From NCBI RefSeq assembly GCF_011057715.1, contig NZ_LNGH01000017.1, forward strand, positions 1 through 64,000: DNA of 64,000 bases, read 5' to 3'. The notes under the pieces were generated by a model. That model was not told the origin of the DNA. It ran no database searches and worked only from the letters and a program-made list of their open reading frames with translations. Source of the stretch: Marinitoga sp. 38H-ov. Lineage in GTDB: Bacteria; Thermotogota; Thermotogae; Petrotogales; Petrotogaceae. This document shows, piece after piece, positions 36,475-46,266 of the stretch; position 1 is the first letter of the stretch; each line of letters begins with the position of its first letter. The translations under genes and the position numbers were made by a program.

Positions 36475-38265
36475 ATGACTAATATTGGTAAATGGTTATT
36501 TTCTACTGGAGTTTTACATAGAGTTAGAAAACCCGCAAGGTATATAGGTGGAGAATATAATGATATTATTAAAAATCCAAAAAATAAAATAAGAATTGGA
36601 TTAATGTTTCCAGATTTATATGAAGTAGGTATGTCACATACTGGATTTCAAATATTATTTCATGCATTTAATTCTAAAGAAAATATATTTGCTGAGAGAG
36701 TATTCCTTCCTTGGAAGGATATGATAGATGAAATGAAAAAAAGTAATATACCACTTTTTACTTTAGAAACATATACTCCTATAAAAGATTTAGATTTAAT
36801 AGGTATTACCTTACAATATGAATTGTCATATACAAATATTGTACACGCATTAGATTTAGCAGATATACCTATATACTCAAAAGATAGAAAAGAAAATGAT
36901 CCTATAATAATAGCAGGTGGACCATGTGCATCTAATCCAGAACCAATAGCAGAATTTATAGATGCATTTTATAATGGTGATGGAGAAGAAGTTATAGATG
37001 ATTTAGAAAATATACTTTCACAAGAAATTTCTAGAGAAGAAAAAATAAAAAAATTACATGAAATAGGTTTTTATGTCCCAAAATATTATGAAACTAGAGA
37101 AAATGAATTTGGATATATTGTTCCTATATATGATCAAAGAATAAAAATAAGAAAAACTACTGATTTAAATAAAATTTCTTTTCCAACAAATCAAATTGTA
37201 CCTAAGATTAAAACTATTCACAATAGGGCGATTATTGAAATAATGAGAGGTTGTAATAGAAGTTGTAGATTCTGTCATGCAGGATATTATTATAGACCTG
37301 TAAGGGAAAGAACTGCAGATGAAATTATTAGATTATCATTAGAAACGCTAGAAAAAACCGGCTATAATGAATTATCATTATTATCTTTAAGTACTTTAGA
37401 TTATAGTGATTTAGAAAAAGTATTAAATGAATTAGAACCATTTTTAAAAGAAAATAGGATTTCTATATCATTACCTTCAAGTAGAGTTGATAGATTTGGT
37501 ATAGAAATAGGAAGCAAAATTTCTGGTGCAAGAAAAACAGGATTAACATTTGCTCCAGAAGCAGGTTCTCAAAGATTAAGAGATGTTATAAATAAAAATA
37601 TTTCTGAAGAAGAAATATTAAATGTAGCAGAATATGCCAAAAAAGCCGGATGGAGAAAAATTAAACTCTATTTTATGATTGGACTTCCTACTGAGACAGA
37701 AGAAGATGTAAATGCTATAGTTGAATTAACAAAAAAAATAAAACAAGTTACTAAAATAAAAGATATAACAGTAAATGTATCAATATTTATTCCAAAACCA
37801 CATACACCTTTTGAAAAAGAAAGATTTTATCAACCTAAGGAAATAAAAGAAAAGATAAAAATATTAAATGAAGTAAGAAAAGTTGCAAAATTAAAGGTTC
37901 ATGATCCGTATGTTAGTTTAATAGAAGCTTTACTTTCTAGAGGAGATAGAAGATTATCTGAATTAATATATAAGGTAGCATTGGAAGAAAATGCTATATT
38001 TGACGAATGGGATGAAGAATTTGATTTTAGAAAATGGTCAAGAAAAATAAATGAGCTGAATATAGATACTGAAAAATATTTGGGTAAAATTGAAACAGAT
38101 GATTTGCCTTGGAAAATAATTGATATTTTAATAACTGATAAATTTAAAAAAGATGAAATTGAGAAAGCAAATAGTGAAGAGATAACTGAAGATTGTAGAT
38201 GGGATATTTGTACATTATGTGGAGTGTGTATAAAAACAGGATTAAATAATGTATTAGTTAAGTAG
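36475..38265 (+). CDS. B12-binding-type radical SAM protein, TIGR03960-like
   Basis: 596 residues. N-terminal Rossmann-like B12-binding region (RIGLMFPDLYEVGMSHTGF, DLIGITLQYELSYTN, IIAGGPCASNPEP), then the radical-SAM motif MRGCNRSCRFCHAGYYYRP (CxxxCxxC) and SLPSSRVD, TFAPEAGSQRLR. C-terminal Cys-rich end CRWDICTLCGVCIKTG suggests an additional cluster or zinc. Matches the fused uncharacterised radical SAM family often with a DUF2344 partner, which is not seen here. Reaction unknown. First gene of a four-gene operon. Confidence 0.85.
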   Translation: MTNIGKWLFSTGVLHRVRKPARYIGGEYNDIIKNPKNKIRIGLMFPDLYEVGMSHTGFQILFHAFNSKENIFAERVFLPWKDMIDEMKKSNIPLFTLETYTPIKDLDLIGITLQYELSYTNIVHALDLADIPIYSKDRKENDPIIIAGGPCASNPEPIAEFIDAFYNGDGEEVIDDLENILSQEISREEKIKKLHEIGFYVPKYYETRENEFGYIVPIYDQRIKIRKTTDLNKISFPTNQIVPKIKTIHNRAIIEIMRGCNRSCRFCHAGYYYRPVRERTADEIIRLSLETLEKTGYNELSLLSLSTLDYSDLEKVLNELEPFLKENRISISLPSSRVDRFGIEIGSKISGARKTGLTFAPEAGSQRLRDVINKNISEEEILNVAEYAKKAGWRKIKLYFMIGLPTETEEDVNAIVELTKKIKQVTKIKDITVNVSIFIPKPHTPFEKERFYQPKEIKEKIKILNEVRKVAKLKVHDPYVSLIEALLSRGDRRLSELIYKVALEENAIFDEWDEEFDFRKWSRKINELNIDTEKYLGKIETDDLPWKIIDILITDKFKKDEIEKANSEEITEDCRWDICTLCGVCIKTGLNNVLVK

Positions 38266-38273
38266 GTGGGAAA

Positions 38274-39038
38274 ATGAGTGAATTTGATTTTTTAAAAGAT
38301 AAGGTTATTGAAGTAGGTAAAAATCTTTTAGAGTGGAGAGAAAAAGAATTTACTATTTCTAGTAAATCTTCAAAACACGATTTAGTTACATCATTAGATT
38401 TAAGAGTACAAGAATTTCTTTACAATTCATTAATGCAAAAATACCCTGAAATAGGTTTTTTAGGTGAAGAAAGTGGAATGGATGAGAAACCAAAGAGTAA
38501 TAAATATTGGGTTATCGATCCAATAGATGGAACGGTTAATTTTTCAAAAATGTTACCTTTATTTTGTATTTCAGCAGCATATGTTGAAAATGATGAACCC
38601 AAATATGGTATAATATATGCTCCAGTTATTAATCAGGTTATAATTGCTCAAGAGAATAAAGGAGTATTTTTAAACGATAATAAAATAACTCCAAATTGGG
38701 CAAAAGATATTGACGATGCTATGGTTTCAATGGGGAATATTAAAGGTAAAACATTTAAATATTATCAAGCCTTAGAGAATGAAGTAATGAGAGTTAGATT
38801 ATTAGGTACAGCTGCATTACAAATTGCATATGTAGGAACTGGATATTTTGATGCTTTTGTAGCTGTAAAAGGCAAACCATGGGATGTAGCTGCAGGTTAT
38901 ATTATAGTAAAAGAAGCAGGAGGAGTAATTACAGATTATTTTGGTAATAAAACATCAATTTTCAATACGAAAAATATTTATTCAAATCCATATATTCATG
39001 AAAAATTATTAAAAATTATACAGGGGGTGTCGGAATGA
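38274..39038 (+). CDS. Inositol monophosphatase-family phosphatase
   Basis: 254 residues. Metal-binding motifs GEESG, DPIDGTVNFSKMLP and KPWDVAAGYIIVKEAGG are the IMPase signatures. Substrate may be inositol phosphate, fructose-1,6-bisphosphate or another sugar phosphate, as these enzymes in thermophiles are often dual. 8 bp after the radical-SAM gene and overlapping the next gene by four bases. Confidence 0.88.
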   Translation: MSEFDFLKDKVIEVGKNLLEWREKEFTISSKSSKHDLVTSLDLRVQEFLYNSLMQKYPEIGFLGEESGMDEKPKSNKYWVIDPIDGTVNFSKMLPLFCISAAYVENDEPKYGIIYAPVINQVIIAQENKGVFLNDNKITPNWAKDIDDAMVSMGNIKGKTFKYYQALENEVMRVRLLGTAALQIAYVGTGYFDAFVAVKGKPWDVAAGYIIVKEAGGVITDYFGNKTSIFNTKNIYSNPYIHEKLLKIIQGVSE

Positions 39039-40108
39039 AAGCACTTATTCTTTGTGCAGGAAAAGGAACAAGATTAAGACCACTAACCTTTACAAATGCA
39101 AAACCTTTAATTCCAATAGCTAACAAACCAACTATTGTATATAGTTTGGAAATGATTAAAGAAGCTGGAATTACAGAAGTTGGTATTGTAGTGAATCCTG
39201 ATAATAAAAAGGATTTTGAAGAAACATTGGGAAATGGCTCTCAATTAGGATTGTCAATAACCTATATTGTACAAGAAGAACCTAAAGGTTTAGCTCATGC
39301 AGTTGCTATTTCAGAAGAATTTTTAAAAGATGATGAATTCTTAATGTATTTAGGAGATAATTTAGTTACAGTTGATTTAGGTAAATTTGTTAAAGAATTT
39401 AATGCTCAAAATATGGATTCGTTTATACTTTTAACACCTGTAGAAGATCCATCAAGATTTGGTATTGCTGTGATGAAAGATGATAAGGTTATTAAAGTAG
39501 TAGAAAAACCAAAAGATCCTCCATCAAATTTAGCAATTATAGGTGTATATATATTTAAACCTATTGTATTTGAAGCAATTAAGAATATAAAACCTTCATG
39601 GAGAGGCGAATTAGAAATTACCGATGCTATACAATGGTTATTGGAAAATGATAAAAATGTAGGAGCTCATATTGTATATGGTTGGTGGAAAGATACAGGG
39701 AAGCCTGAAGATTTAGTTGAAGCTAATAGGAAGGTATTAGAACAATTAAAAGAAAGTGTAAATGAAGGTATTATATACGAAAATTCATCTGTTCAAGGAA
39801 ATGTTGTAATTGGTAAAGGTTCAAGAATATTAAATAGCGTGTTAAGAGGTCCAATAATTATTGGGGAAAATGTTTTAATATCAGATGCATATGTAGGTCC
39901 TTATACGAGTTTAGGTAATAATGTAACAATAGAAAATGCAGAAATAGAAAATTCAATTATTTTAGATGGAGCTACTGTTGCACATCTTGAAACAAGATTA
40001 GATTCAAGTGTAATTGGAGCAAATGCTACAGTAATTAATAGTGATAGAAAGCCAAAAACCATTAGATTAGTTGTCGGTGATTATTCAAAGATTGAAATAC
40101 CAAAATAG
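39035..40108 (+). CDS. Sugar-1-phosphate nucleotidyltransferase, long RmlA type
   Basis: 357 residues. Nucleotide-binding CAGKGTRLRPLTFTNAKPLI, catalytic-domain YLGDNLV and GVYIFKP, then a left-handed beta-helix tail (about 240-345; NVVIGKGSRILNSVLRGPII, VLISDAYVGPYTSLG). This length and tail fit the long glucose-1-phosphate thymidylyltransferase group. Makes dTDP- or UDP-glucose-type donors. Coupled to the phosphatase before it. Confidence 0.87.
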   Translation: MKALILCAGKGTRLRPLTFTNAKPLIPIANKPTIVYSLEMIKEAGITEVGIVVNPDNKKDFEETLGNGSQLGLSITYIVQEEPKGLAHAVAISEEFLKDDEFLMYLGDNLVTVDLGKFVKEFNAQNMDSFILLTPVEDPSRFGIAVMKDDKVIKVVEKPKDPPSNLAIIGVYIFKPIVFEAIKNIKPSWRGELEITDAIQWLLENDKNVGAHIVYGWWKDTGKPEDLVEANRKVLEQLKESVNEGIIYENSSVQGNVVIGKGSRILNSVLRGPIIIGENVLISDAYVGPYTSLGNNVTIENAEIENSIILDGATVAHLETRLDSSVIGANATVINSDRKPKTIRLVVGDYSKIEIPK

Positions 40109-40120
40109 TTGGAGGATATT

Positions 40121-41755
40121 ATGTTAGAGAAAATAAAAAGATTATGGATTGATATATATAATAGTGAAGAAAAATTAGATGAATTAATCCAATTTCTTGA
40201 GTCAGAAAAAGTGGAAGATAATATCAGTGATAAAGATTGGTATAAAAAAGCAGTTATATACTCTTTATATGTAGATCTATATGCTGGTAATTTTAGAAAT
40301 TTAACTAAGAAAATAGAATATTTAAAAGATCTAGGTGTAAATACAATTTGGTTATTACCTGTATTAGATTCTCCGCTAATGGATCAAGGTTTTGATATTA
40401 GCGATTATTATAAGATTAGAGAAGATTTAGGAACAAATGAAGATTTTAAGTGTTTTTTAGATGTAGCTCATCAAAATGGTATTAAGGTAATATTTGATAT
40501 AGCTATAAACCATACATCTAGCAAACATCCTTGGTTTATATCAGCAAAAAGTTCAAAAGATTCTAAATATAGAGATTATTATATATGGAATGATAATACC
40601 GAAAAGTATAAAGAAGCTAGATTATTATTTAAAGGTATGGTAAATAGCAATTGGGAATATAATGAAGAAACAAAAGATTATTATTTTCACAGATTTTATC
40701 CATTTCAACCAGATTTGAATTACAAAAACCCTAATGTATTAATTGAGATGATTAAAGTTTTGATATTCTGGAAAAAAATGGGAATTGATGGATTTAGAAT
40801 GGATGCTGCTCCATTCCTATGGAAAGAAGAAGGTACTAATTGTGAGAATTTACCACAAACTCATAAAATACTAAAAATTTTTAGATTAGCATTAGATTAT
40901 GTCCAAGAAGGAAGTATTTTAGTGGCAGAAGCTAATTTGAGACCTAATGATGTTGTAGAATATTTTGGAAATGGCGATGAATGTCATGCAGGATATCATT
41001 TTCCATTAATGCCAAAATTCTTCTTAACTTTAGCTGAAAAAGATTATTCTCATGTTTTAGAAGCTTTAAAAATAGAAAATACACCTGAAATACCAGATAG
41101 TTGTAGATGGTTTACTTTTTTAAGATGCCATGATGAGTTAACTTTGGAATTTGTAAGTGAAGAAGAAAGAATTAAGATGAATAATTATTATTTAAAAGAT
41201 AAATTATGGACATTTAGAGAAGGCGAAGGAATATCAGGTAGATTGTATGAATTAATGGATAAGGATATTAGAAAGGTTTTAATTTCTTTCTCTATGTTAT
41301 TTACAACAGAAGGTTCTCCTATAATTTATTATGGTGATGAATTAGTTATTGAAAATGATTATAATTTCTATAATAAAATGGTTGAAATGACTGGTTTTAA
41401 AGATTCAAGGTTTTTAAATAGGGGACCGATAAATTGGGATTATGTGGAAAATAAATTGAATGATGTAAATTCAAAAGAATATATAGTATATAATGAAATA
41501 AAAAAGATGTTAAAAGTTAGAAATGATTATATAGAATTTTTTGTAGAAAAAGGTCAAATTATACCAGTAAAAGACAAATCATTATATGTAGTTAAAAAAA
41601 GGTATAGAGATAGAATGATGTGGGCTTTTCATAATTTAACAAATGAAGATAAGGTTGTAGAATTAAAGAAAGAAGGTTTAGATATACTATCTAATACCAA
41701 AATTGAATTATTAGATTTAAAACCATATGAGTATAAATGGATTTTATTTGAATAG
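40121..41755 (+). CDS. treS: GH13 enzyme, trehalose synthase (maltose glucosylmutase)-like
   Basis: About 544 residues. GH13 regions: FDIAINHTSSKHPWF (I), GIDGFRMDAAPFLWKEEGTN (II, nucleophile Asp), ILVAEANL (III, acid Glu), FLRCHDELTLEFV (IV). The longer blocks (GTNCENLPQTHKILK, DECHAGYHFPLMPKFFLTL) are specific to TreS, which interconverts maltose and trehalose. No fused maltokinase. The frame opens at TTG 40109 but ATG 40121 is 6 nt after RBS TTGGAGGA. Last gene of the operon; trehalose could serve as compatible solute. Confidence 0.87.
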   Translation: MLEKIKRLWIDIYNSEEKLDELIQFLESEKVEDNISDKDWYKKAVIYSLYVDLYAGNFRNLTKKIEYLKDLGVNTIWLLPVLDSPLMDQGFDISDYYKIREDLGTNEDFKCFLDVAHQNGIKVIFDIAINHTSSKHPWFISAKSSKDSKYRDYYIWNDNTEKYKEARLLFKGMVNSNWEYNEETKDYYFHRFYPFQPDLNYKNPNVLIEMIKVLIFWKKMGIDGFRMDAAPFLWKEEGTNCENLPQTHKILKIFRLALDYVQEGSILVAEANLRPNDVVEYFGNGDECHAGYHFPLMPKFFLTLAEKDYSHVLEALKIENTPEIPDSCRWFTFLRCHDELTLEFVSEEERIKMNNYYLKDKLWTFREGEGISGRLYELMDKDIRKVLISFSMLFTTEGSPIIYYGDELVIENDYNFYNKMVEMTGFKDSRFLNRGPINWDYVENKLNDVNSKEYIVYNEIKKMLKVRNDYIEFFVEKGQIIPVKDKSLYVVKKRYRDRMMWAFHNLTNEDKVVELKKEGLDILSNTKIELLDLKPYEYKWILFE

Positions 41756-41779
41756 CTTGTGCATTTTGCACAAGCTATT
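41751..41779 (+). terminator. Terminator of the treS operon
   Basis: Perfect 13-bp stem AATAGCTTGTGCA (41751-41763) / TGCACAAGCTATT (41767-41779), loop TTT. It includes the treS stop codon. Confidence 0.9.
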
Positions 41780-41800
41780 AGTATTTTTAAAGATAAATAA

Positions 41801-41809
41801 TGATATAAT
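41801..41809 (+). promoter_or_regulatory. Extended -10 promoter of aroF-aroA
   Basis: TGATATAAT, with a second TATAAT close downstream; 34 bp before the aroF start. Confidence 0.55.
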
Positions 41810-41842
41810 ATATATAATATCGATATAGTTATGGAGGGAAAA

Positions 41843-42673
41843 ATGGATATTAAATTAGTTTTAAGAAAATCAAATGAAAATACAATTAATGATAATACAA
41901 TTATTAATTTAGATACTACAAAAATAGGATATGGATATTTTACTATTATAGCTGGTCCATGTTCTGTTGAAGATAAAAATATAATTGAAGAGACAGCACA
42001 TTTGTTAAATGAGCTGAATATTAATATTATGCGTGGAGGGGTTTTTAAGCCAAGAACATCTCCATATTCTTTTCAAGGATTGGGTAAAAAAGGATTAGAA
42101 TATTTAAAATTAGCTGCTAATAAATATAATTTAAAAATTATAACAGAAGCTTTAGATGAAGATAGTTTGAATATAGTAAATGAATGTGCGGATATTATAC
42201 AAATAGGTTCTAGAAATGCACAAAATTTCGGATTATTAAAAAAGGTTGGTAAATTAAATAAACCAGTATTATTAAAAAGAGGATTTATGATGACTATTGA
42301 AGAGTTTTTATATTCTGCTGAATATATTGCATATGAAGGAAATAATAACATTATATTATGCGAAAGAGGTATAAGAACATTTGAAACAAAAACTAGAAAC
42401 ACATTAGATATATCAGCAATACCAGTTTTAAAAAAAGAAACACATTTACCTATTATTGTAGATCCAAGTCATGCTGCAGGTAGAAGCGATATTATACCTG
42501 ATTTAATAAAAGCATCGTTAGCAGTAGGATCTCATGGTATAATGGTTGAAATTCATCCACATCCAGAAAAAGCTTTATCGGATGGAAAACAAAGTTTGAA
42601 TTTTAAGGAATTTGAAAAAATAATCAAAGAAGTAAAAGGTTTAGCTAAATATTTTGGAGTTGATATTAAATGA
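41843..42673 (+). CDS. aroF: 3-deoxy-7-phosphoheptulonate synthase (DAHP synthase), type I-beta
   Basis: About 277 residues. IAGPCSVED, MRGGVFKPRTSPYSFQG, IGSRNAQNF, VLLKRGF, IVDPSHAAGR and MVEIHPHPEKALSDG are the metal, PEP and erythrose-4-phosphate site motifs. First step of the shikimate pathway. Unlike the Thermotoga maritima enzyme, there are only about 30 residues before the barrel, so the N-terminal ferredoxin-like feedback domain is missing. ATG 41831 is the RBS itself (ATGGAGGG); ATG 41843 is the likely start. Overlaps aroA by four bases. Confidence 0.94.
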   Translation: MDIKLVLRKSNENTINDNTIINLDTTKIGYGYFTIIAGPCSVEDKNIIEETAHLLNELNINIMRGGVFKPRTSPYSFQGLGKKGLEYLKLAANKYNLKIITEALDEDSLNIVNECADIIQIGSRNAQNFGLLKKVGKLNKPVLLKRGFMMTIEEFLYSAEYIAYEGNNNIILCERGIRTFETKTRNTLDISAIPVLKKETHLPIIVDPSHAAGRSDIIPDLIKASLAVGSHGIMVEIHPHPEKALSDGKQSLNFKEFEKIIKEVKGLAKYFGVDIK

Positions 42674-43926
42674 AAATAATGCCAGTAAAAAGGATAAGAG
42701 CAAAATTAATTATGCCACCTGATAAATCAATAACTCATAGGGTATTAATTTTATCATCAATGGCTAAAGATAAGAGTATATTATATAATTTATTAAATGC
42801 AGATGATACAAAAAGAACATATAATATTTTAAAAAGTCTTGGTATAAAATTTAAAGGTGATTTTAATAAATTAGAAGTGTATCCTAAAACTATAAAAGAA
42901 ATAGAAAAACCATTATATTGTGGGAATTCTGGGACAACAGCCCGTTTAATAAGCGGATATTTATCCTCTAAAAACGGGCTGTTTGTATTATACGGTGATA
43001 AATCATTATCTAAAAGACCTATGGAAAGGATAATAACTCCATTAGAAATGATGGGAGCTAAAATTGATTCTAGAAAAGGATATTTACCTTTAATTATTAA
43101 AGGAAATAAATTAAAAGGAATAGATTATACACTACCAATTCCAAGCGCCCAATTAAAATCATCGATTATATTAGCAGCTTTAAACAGTGAAGAAAAAACA
43201 ATTATTAAAGGGGATAAAAATTCAAGAGATCATACAGAAAGATTAATAAAACAAATGAATGGAAAAATTGATGTAAAAAATGATGTTATATATGTAGAAA
43301 AATCAGTTTTAGAACCGTTGAAATATTCAATTCCTGGAGATTTTTCATCAGCAGCATTTTTTATTACTTTGGCAATATTACATCCAAATGCAAAAATAAT
43401 AATTGATAATATAAACTTAAATCCGACTAGAATAGGATTTTTAAAAATATTAGAAAAAATGAATGCAAATATTTCATATGAAATATTTGAAAGTAATCCT
43501 GAACCAATTGGCAGGATTATAGCAGAAAGTTCTAACTTAAAAGGAATTAAAATTCCAGAAAAATTAATTCCTAATGCTATTGATGAGTTGCCGTTAATAG
43601 CTTTAGTAGGATTGAAATCTGAAGGAAGAACTATTTTAAAAAATGCAAGTGAATTAAGAGTAAAAGAAAGCGATAGAATAAAAAGTGTAGTTTCTAATTT
43701 AAAAAATTTAGGTATAGAAATTGAAGAATTAAAAGATGGGTTTGTTATTGATGGAAAACAAGATATAGTTGGCGGAAAAATAAAAACATATAATGATCAC
43801 CGCATTGCTATGATGTTTTCAATAGCAGGATTAATTAGTAAAGAAGGTATAGAAATAGATAATGTTAAATCAGTAAATATATCTTTTCCAACATTTTTTA
43901 AATATATTGAACATTTAAGTTTTTAA
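42670..43926 (+). CDS. aroA: 3-phosphoshikimate 1-carboxyvinyltransferase (EPSP synthase)
   Basis: 418 residues, full length. PPDKSITHRVLILSSMA, GNSGTTARLISG, LSKRPMERI, PGDFSSAAFFI, LRVKESDRI and NDHRIAMMFS are the standard motifs. Joins PEP to shikimate 3-phosphate. ATGA overlap with aroF. Other shikimate genes are not in view. A 12-bp inverted repeat lies inside the gene (42936-42983). Confidence 0.96.
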   Translation: MKIMPVKRIRAKLIMPPDKSITHRVLILSSMAKDKSILYNLLNADDTKRTYNILKSLGIKFKGDFNKLEVYPKTIKEIEKPLYCGNSGTTARLISGYLSSKNGLFVLYGDKSLSKRPMERIITPLEMMGAKIDSRKGYLPLIIKGNKLKGIDYTLPIPSAQLKSSIILAALNSEEKTIIKGDKNSRDHTERLIKQMNGKIDVKNDVIYVEKSVLEPLKYSIPGDFSSAAFFITLAILHPNAKIIIDNINLNPTRIGFLKILEKMNANISYEIFESNPEPIGRIIAESSNLKGIKIPEKLIPNAIDELPLIALVGLKSEGRTILKNASELRVKESDRIKSVVSNLKNLGIEIEELKDGFVIDGKQDIVGGKIKTYNDHRIAMMFSIAGLISKEGIEIDNVKSVNISFPTFFKYIEHLSF

Positions 43927-43985
43927 GGATTTTTTAAGGATATAATTATATAATTAATAAGAAAAAATTAAAGGGGAGTGAAAAA

Positions 43986-44996
43986 ATGAAAAAAGGCATA
44001 TTTTTATTAGTAGTAACATTATTTTCTTTGAACATTTTTGCTTTAAGCACTAGTGAATTATTAAACTTAGTTTCAAATAACACAGATTATATTTTAAATG
44101 AGTTAAATTATGAAAGTAATATGATTGATTACGAGAATGCAAAAATAACATCTGATAGTACATCAGCAAAGCTAAACCTTCAAAATAATTATTATTCAAT
44201 TATGAAAAGTTATGAATCCACTAAATTTAATTTATTAAAAAGCTTAGTAAATTATTTATTTACTTTAAAAAATGATCAAATCAATCTTCAAATTAAACAA
44301 TTGAGCTTTGAAAATGCTGAAAAAAACTATAATGATACAAAAAATTTATATAGTAAGAATTTAACGAGTTATTCTAATTTACTAAATTCAGAATATAATT
44401 TTAAAAATGCTAAATATAGTTTAGAAAATGCAAAAGTAACTTTAATGAGGGATTTTGAAGACTTTAAGATATTTATAAATTCTGATGATGCAACTATTAA
44501 TTATGATTTAGAAATTAATTTACCGGAAATACCTGAGTTTAAAGTAGAAAATTTAGTAGAAAAAGATTATGATTATTTAATGCAAAAAATATCTTATCAA
44601 ATTGCATTAAATGAATATAATGCTACTAAAGGATTTTTAAGTGGATCTGATTTAAGAAAAAAAGAAATTGATTTAAAAAAGAAAGAATTGAATTTAGAAA
44701 ATTTAAGAATTTCAAAAACAAAAGCTATTAGTCAATTAGTATCTGATATTAATTTAGCAAAAATAGATTTATCCGCATCATTAATTAATTTGAAATATTT
44801 AGAAGAAAATTTAAAAGATACAGAAAAAAGGTATAATAGCGGATTAATAGAAAAATCGCAATACAATCAAACTAAAATTTCTTTTCTTTCTGCTGTAATG
44901 CAAATTAATAATAAGAAGATGGGATTGGTATTAAAATATATGGAATTATATAATTATTTAAATTTAAATATATCAGATCTCATTGTAGTAAAATGA
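43986..44996 (+). CDS. TolC-like outer-membrane efflux protein (short form)
   Basis: 336 residues. Signal peptide MKKGIFLLVVTLFSLNIFA, then two long helical hairpins (NDQINLQIKQLSFENAEKNY; KRYNSGLIEKSQYNQTKISF), as in the OEP/TolC repeat. It lacks clear barrel strands and is about 80-100 residues shorter than usual. First gene of an efflux operon. RBS AAGGGGAGTG. May be a channel subunit paired with the next protein. Confidence 0.75.
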   Translation: MKKGIFLLVVTLFSLNIFALSTSELLNLVSNNTDYILNELNYESNMIDYENAKITSDSTSAKLNLQNNYYSIMKSYESTKFNLLKSLVNYLFTLKNDQINLQIKQLSFENAEKNYNDTKNLYSKNLTSYSNLLNSEYNFKNAKYSLENAKVTLMRDFEDFKIFINSDDATINYDLEINLPEIPEFKVENLVEKDYDYLMQKISYQIALNEYNATKGFLSGSDLRKKEIDLKKKELNLENLRISKTKAISQLVSDINLAKIDLSASLINLKYLEENLKDTEKRYNSGLIEKSQYNQTKISFLSAVMQINNKKMGLVLKYMELYNYLNLNISDLIVVK

Positions 44997-45006
44997 GGTG
45001 TAAGTA

Positions 45007-46266
45007 ATGAAAAAATTATTAATGATATTGTTATTATTACCAATATTATCTTTTTCAAATTGGCTTGATAATATCAAGAATTATGTATATGAAGATTCGC
45101 AATATATTAATATGGTAAATAATTATAATCTATCAAAAGAAAATTATTTTTTAAAAGAAACGTTTTTGCCATCTATAATGATTTCAAATGGTAGATATAA
45201 TTATTCCGATGAATCATCATCATTAAATATTCCATTGAGAGTGAATGCAAAAATATTTGATTTTGATTTTAGTTTAAATAGTAATTTTTCTAAAGTAGAT
45301 GATTGGAGAGATACTTATTCTTTAACTATTTCAAAAGATATATTTTCTGAAACAGATGAAGAATTAATAAATGCTAAAATAAATTTATTAAAATCCCAAT
45401 GGAACTTATTAAACACAAAAAATCAATTATTTATTAATTATCTAAACAATGGATTTAATAATTATTATTATAATCAATTATATAATATACAAAAACAATT
45501 ATTTGAATATCAAAAAAATGATTATGAGAATAATAAGATAAAATATGAAAAAGGATTAATAAGTAATATAGAGTATTTAAATAGTAAAAAATTATATTTA
45601 AACTCTCAAATTTCATTATTAAATGCAAAAAAGAATTATGAAAAGTATGCTAAATATAATATTGACTTTAATATTTTAGAATTGACAATACCTTCATCTG
45701 AAAATATATATAATAGACCAGATATTATTGCTGAACAATTAAATGTTGATTTGAAAAAAATGGAAAATAATAGGAGTTATAGGCTATATTTACCAGACAT
45801 TACAACAGGCATTACATTTGATTATAATTATCAATTAAATGAAAAAAAATTAACAACATCATTATTTTTAAATTTTAATTATAATTTATATGATAAAGGA
45901 TATAGGGAATTTCAGATAAGTCAAGTACAAAATAATTATCTTTTAACTAAAAAAGAATATGATGAGAAGATAAATGATTTATTTGAACAATATGAAAATT
46001 TATTAAATTCTTTAGAGTCTTTGGAATTATCTTTACAGACAAAAACTTTAGATCTAGAGATTAAAGAATTGAATTATAATGTTTATAATGAGAAATATCA
46101 AAAAAATATAATTTCAGAAAAAGAGTTGGAAGAAAAATATTTAGAGTATAAGCAATCAAAATTAGAATTAGAAAAATCAAAATTTGATATTTTTATACAA
46201 AAACTAAATATATATAGTTTTTTAGGCTATGATTTAATTGGCCTATTTGAGGAGGAGTTTAAATGA
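45007..46266 (+). CDS. TolC-like outer-membrane efflux protein
   Basis: 419 residues. Signal peptide MKKLLMILLLLPILSFS; Tyr/Asn/Ser-rich strand segments (about 55-110 and 245-290) that could form barrel strands, and long helices (QLFEYQKNDYENNKIKYEKG; NYNVYNEKYQKNIISEKELE) with the TolC-type 'Y..G.is..eyl' turns. Second of two tandem TolC-like genes before the MacAB-type pump. Overlaps the adaptor gene by four bases. Confidence 0.8.
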   Translation: MKKLLMILLLLPILSFSNWLDNIKNYVYEDSQYINMVNNYNLSKENYFLKETFLPSIMISNGRYNYSDESSSLNIPLRVNAKIFDFDFSLNSNFSKVDDWRDTYSLTISKDIFSETDEELINAKINLLKSQWNLLNTKNQLFINYLNNGFNNYYYNQLYNIQKQLFEYQKNDYENNKIKYEKGLISNIEYLNSKKLYLNSQISLLNAKKNYEKYAKYNIDFNILELTIPSSENIYNRPDIIAEQLNVDLKKMENNRSYRLYLPDITTGITFDYNYQLNEKKLTTSLFLNFNYNLYDKGYREFQISQVQNNYLLTKKEYDEKINDLFEQYENLLNSLESLELSLQTKTLDLEIKELNYNVYNEKYQKNIISEKELEEKYLEYKQSKLELEKSKFDIFIQKLNIYSFLGYDLIGLFEEEFK

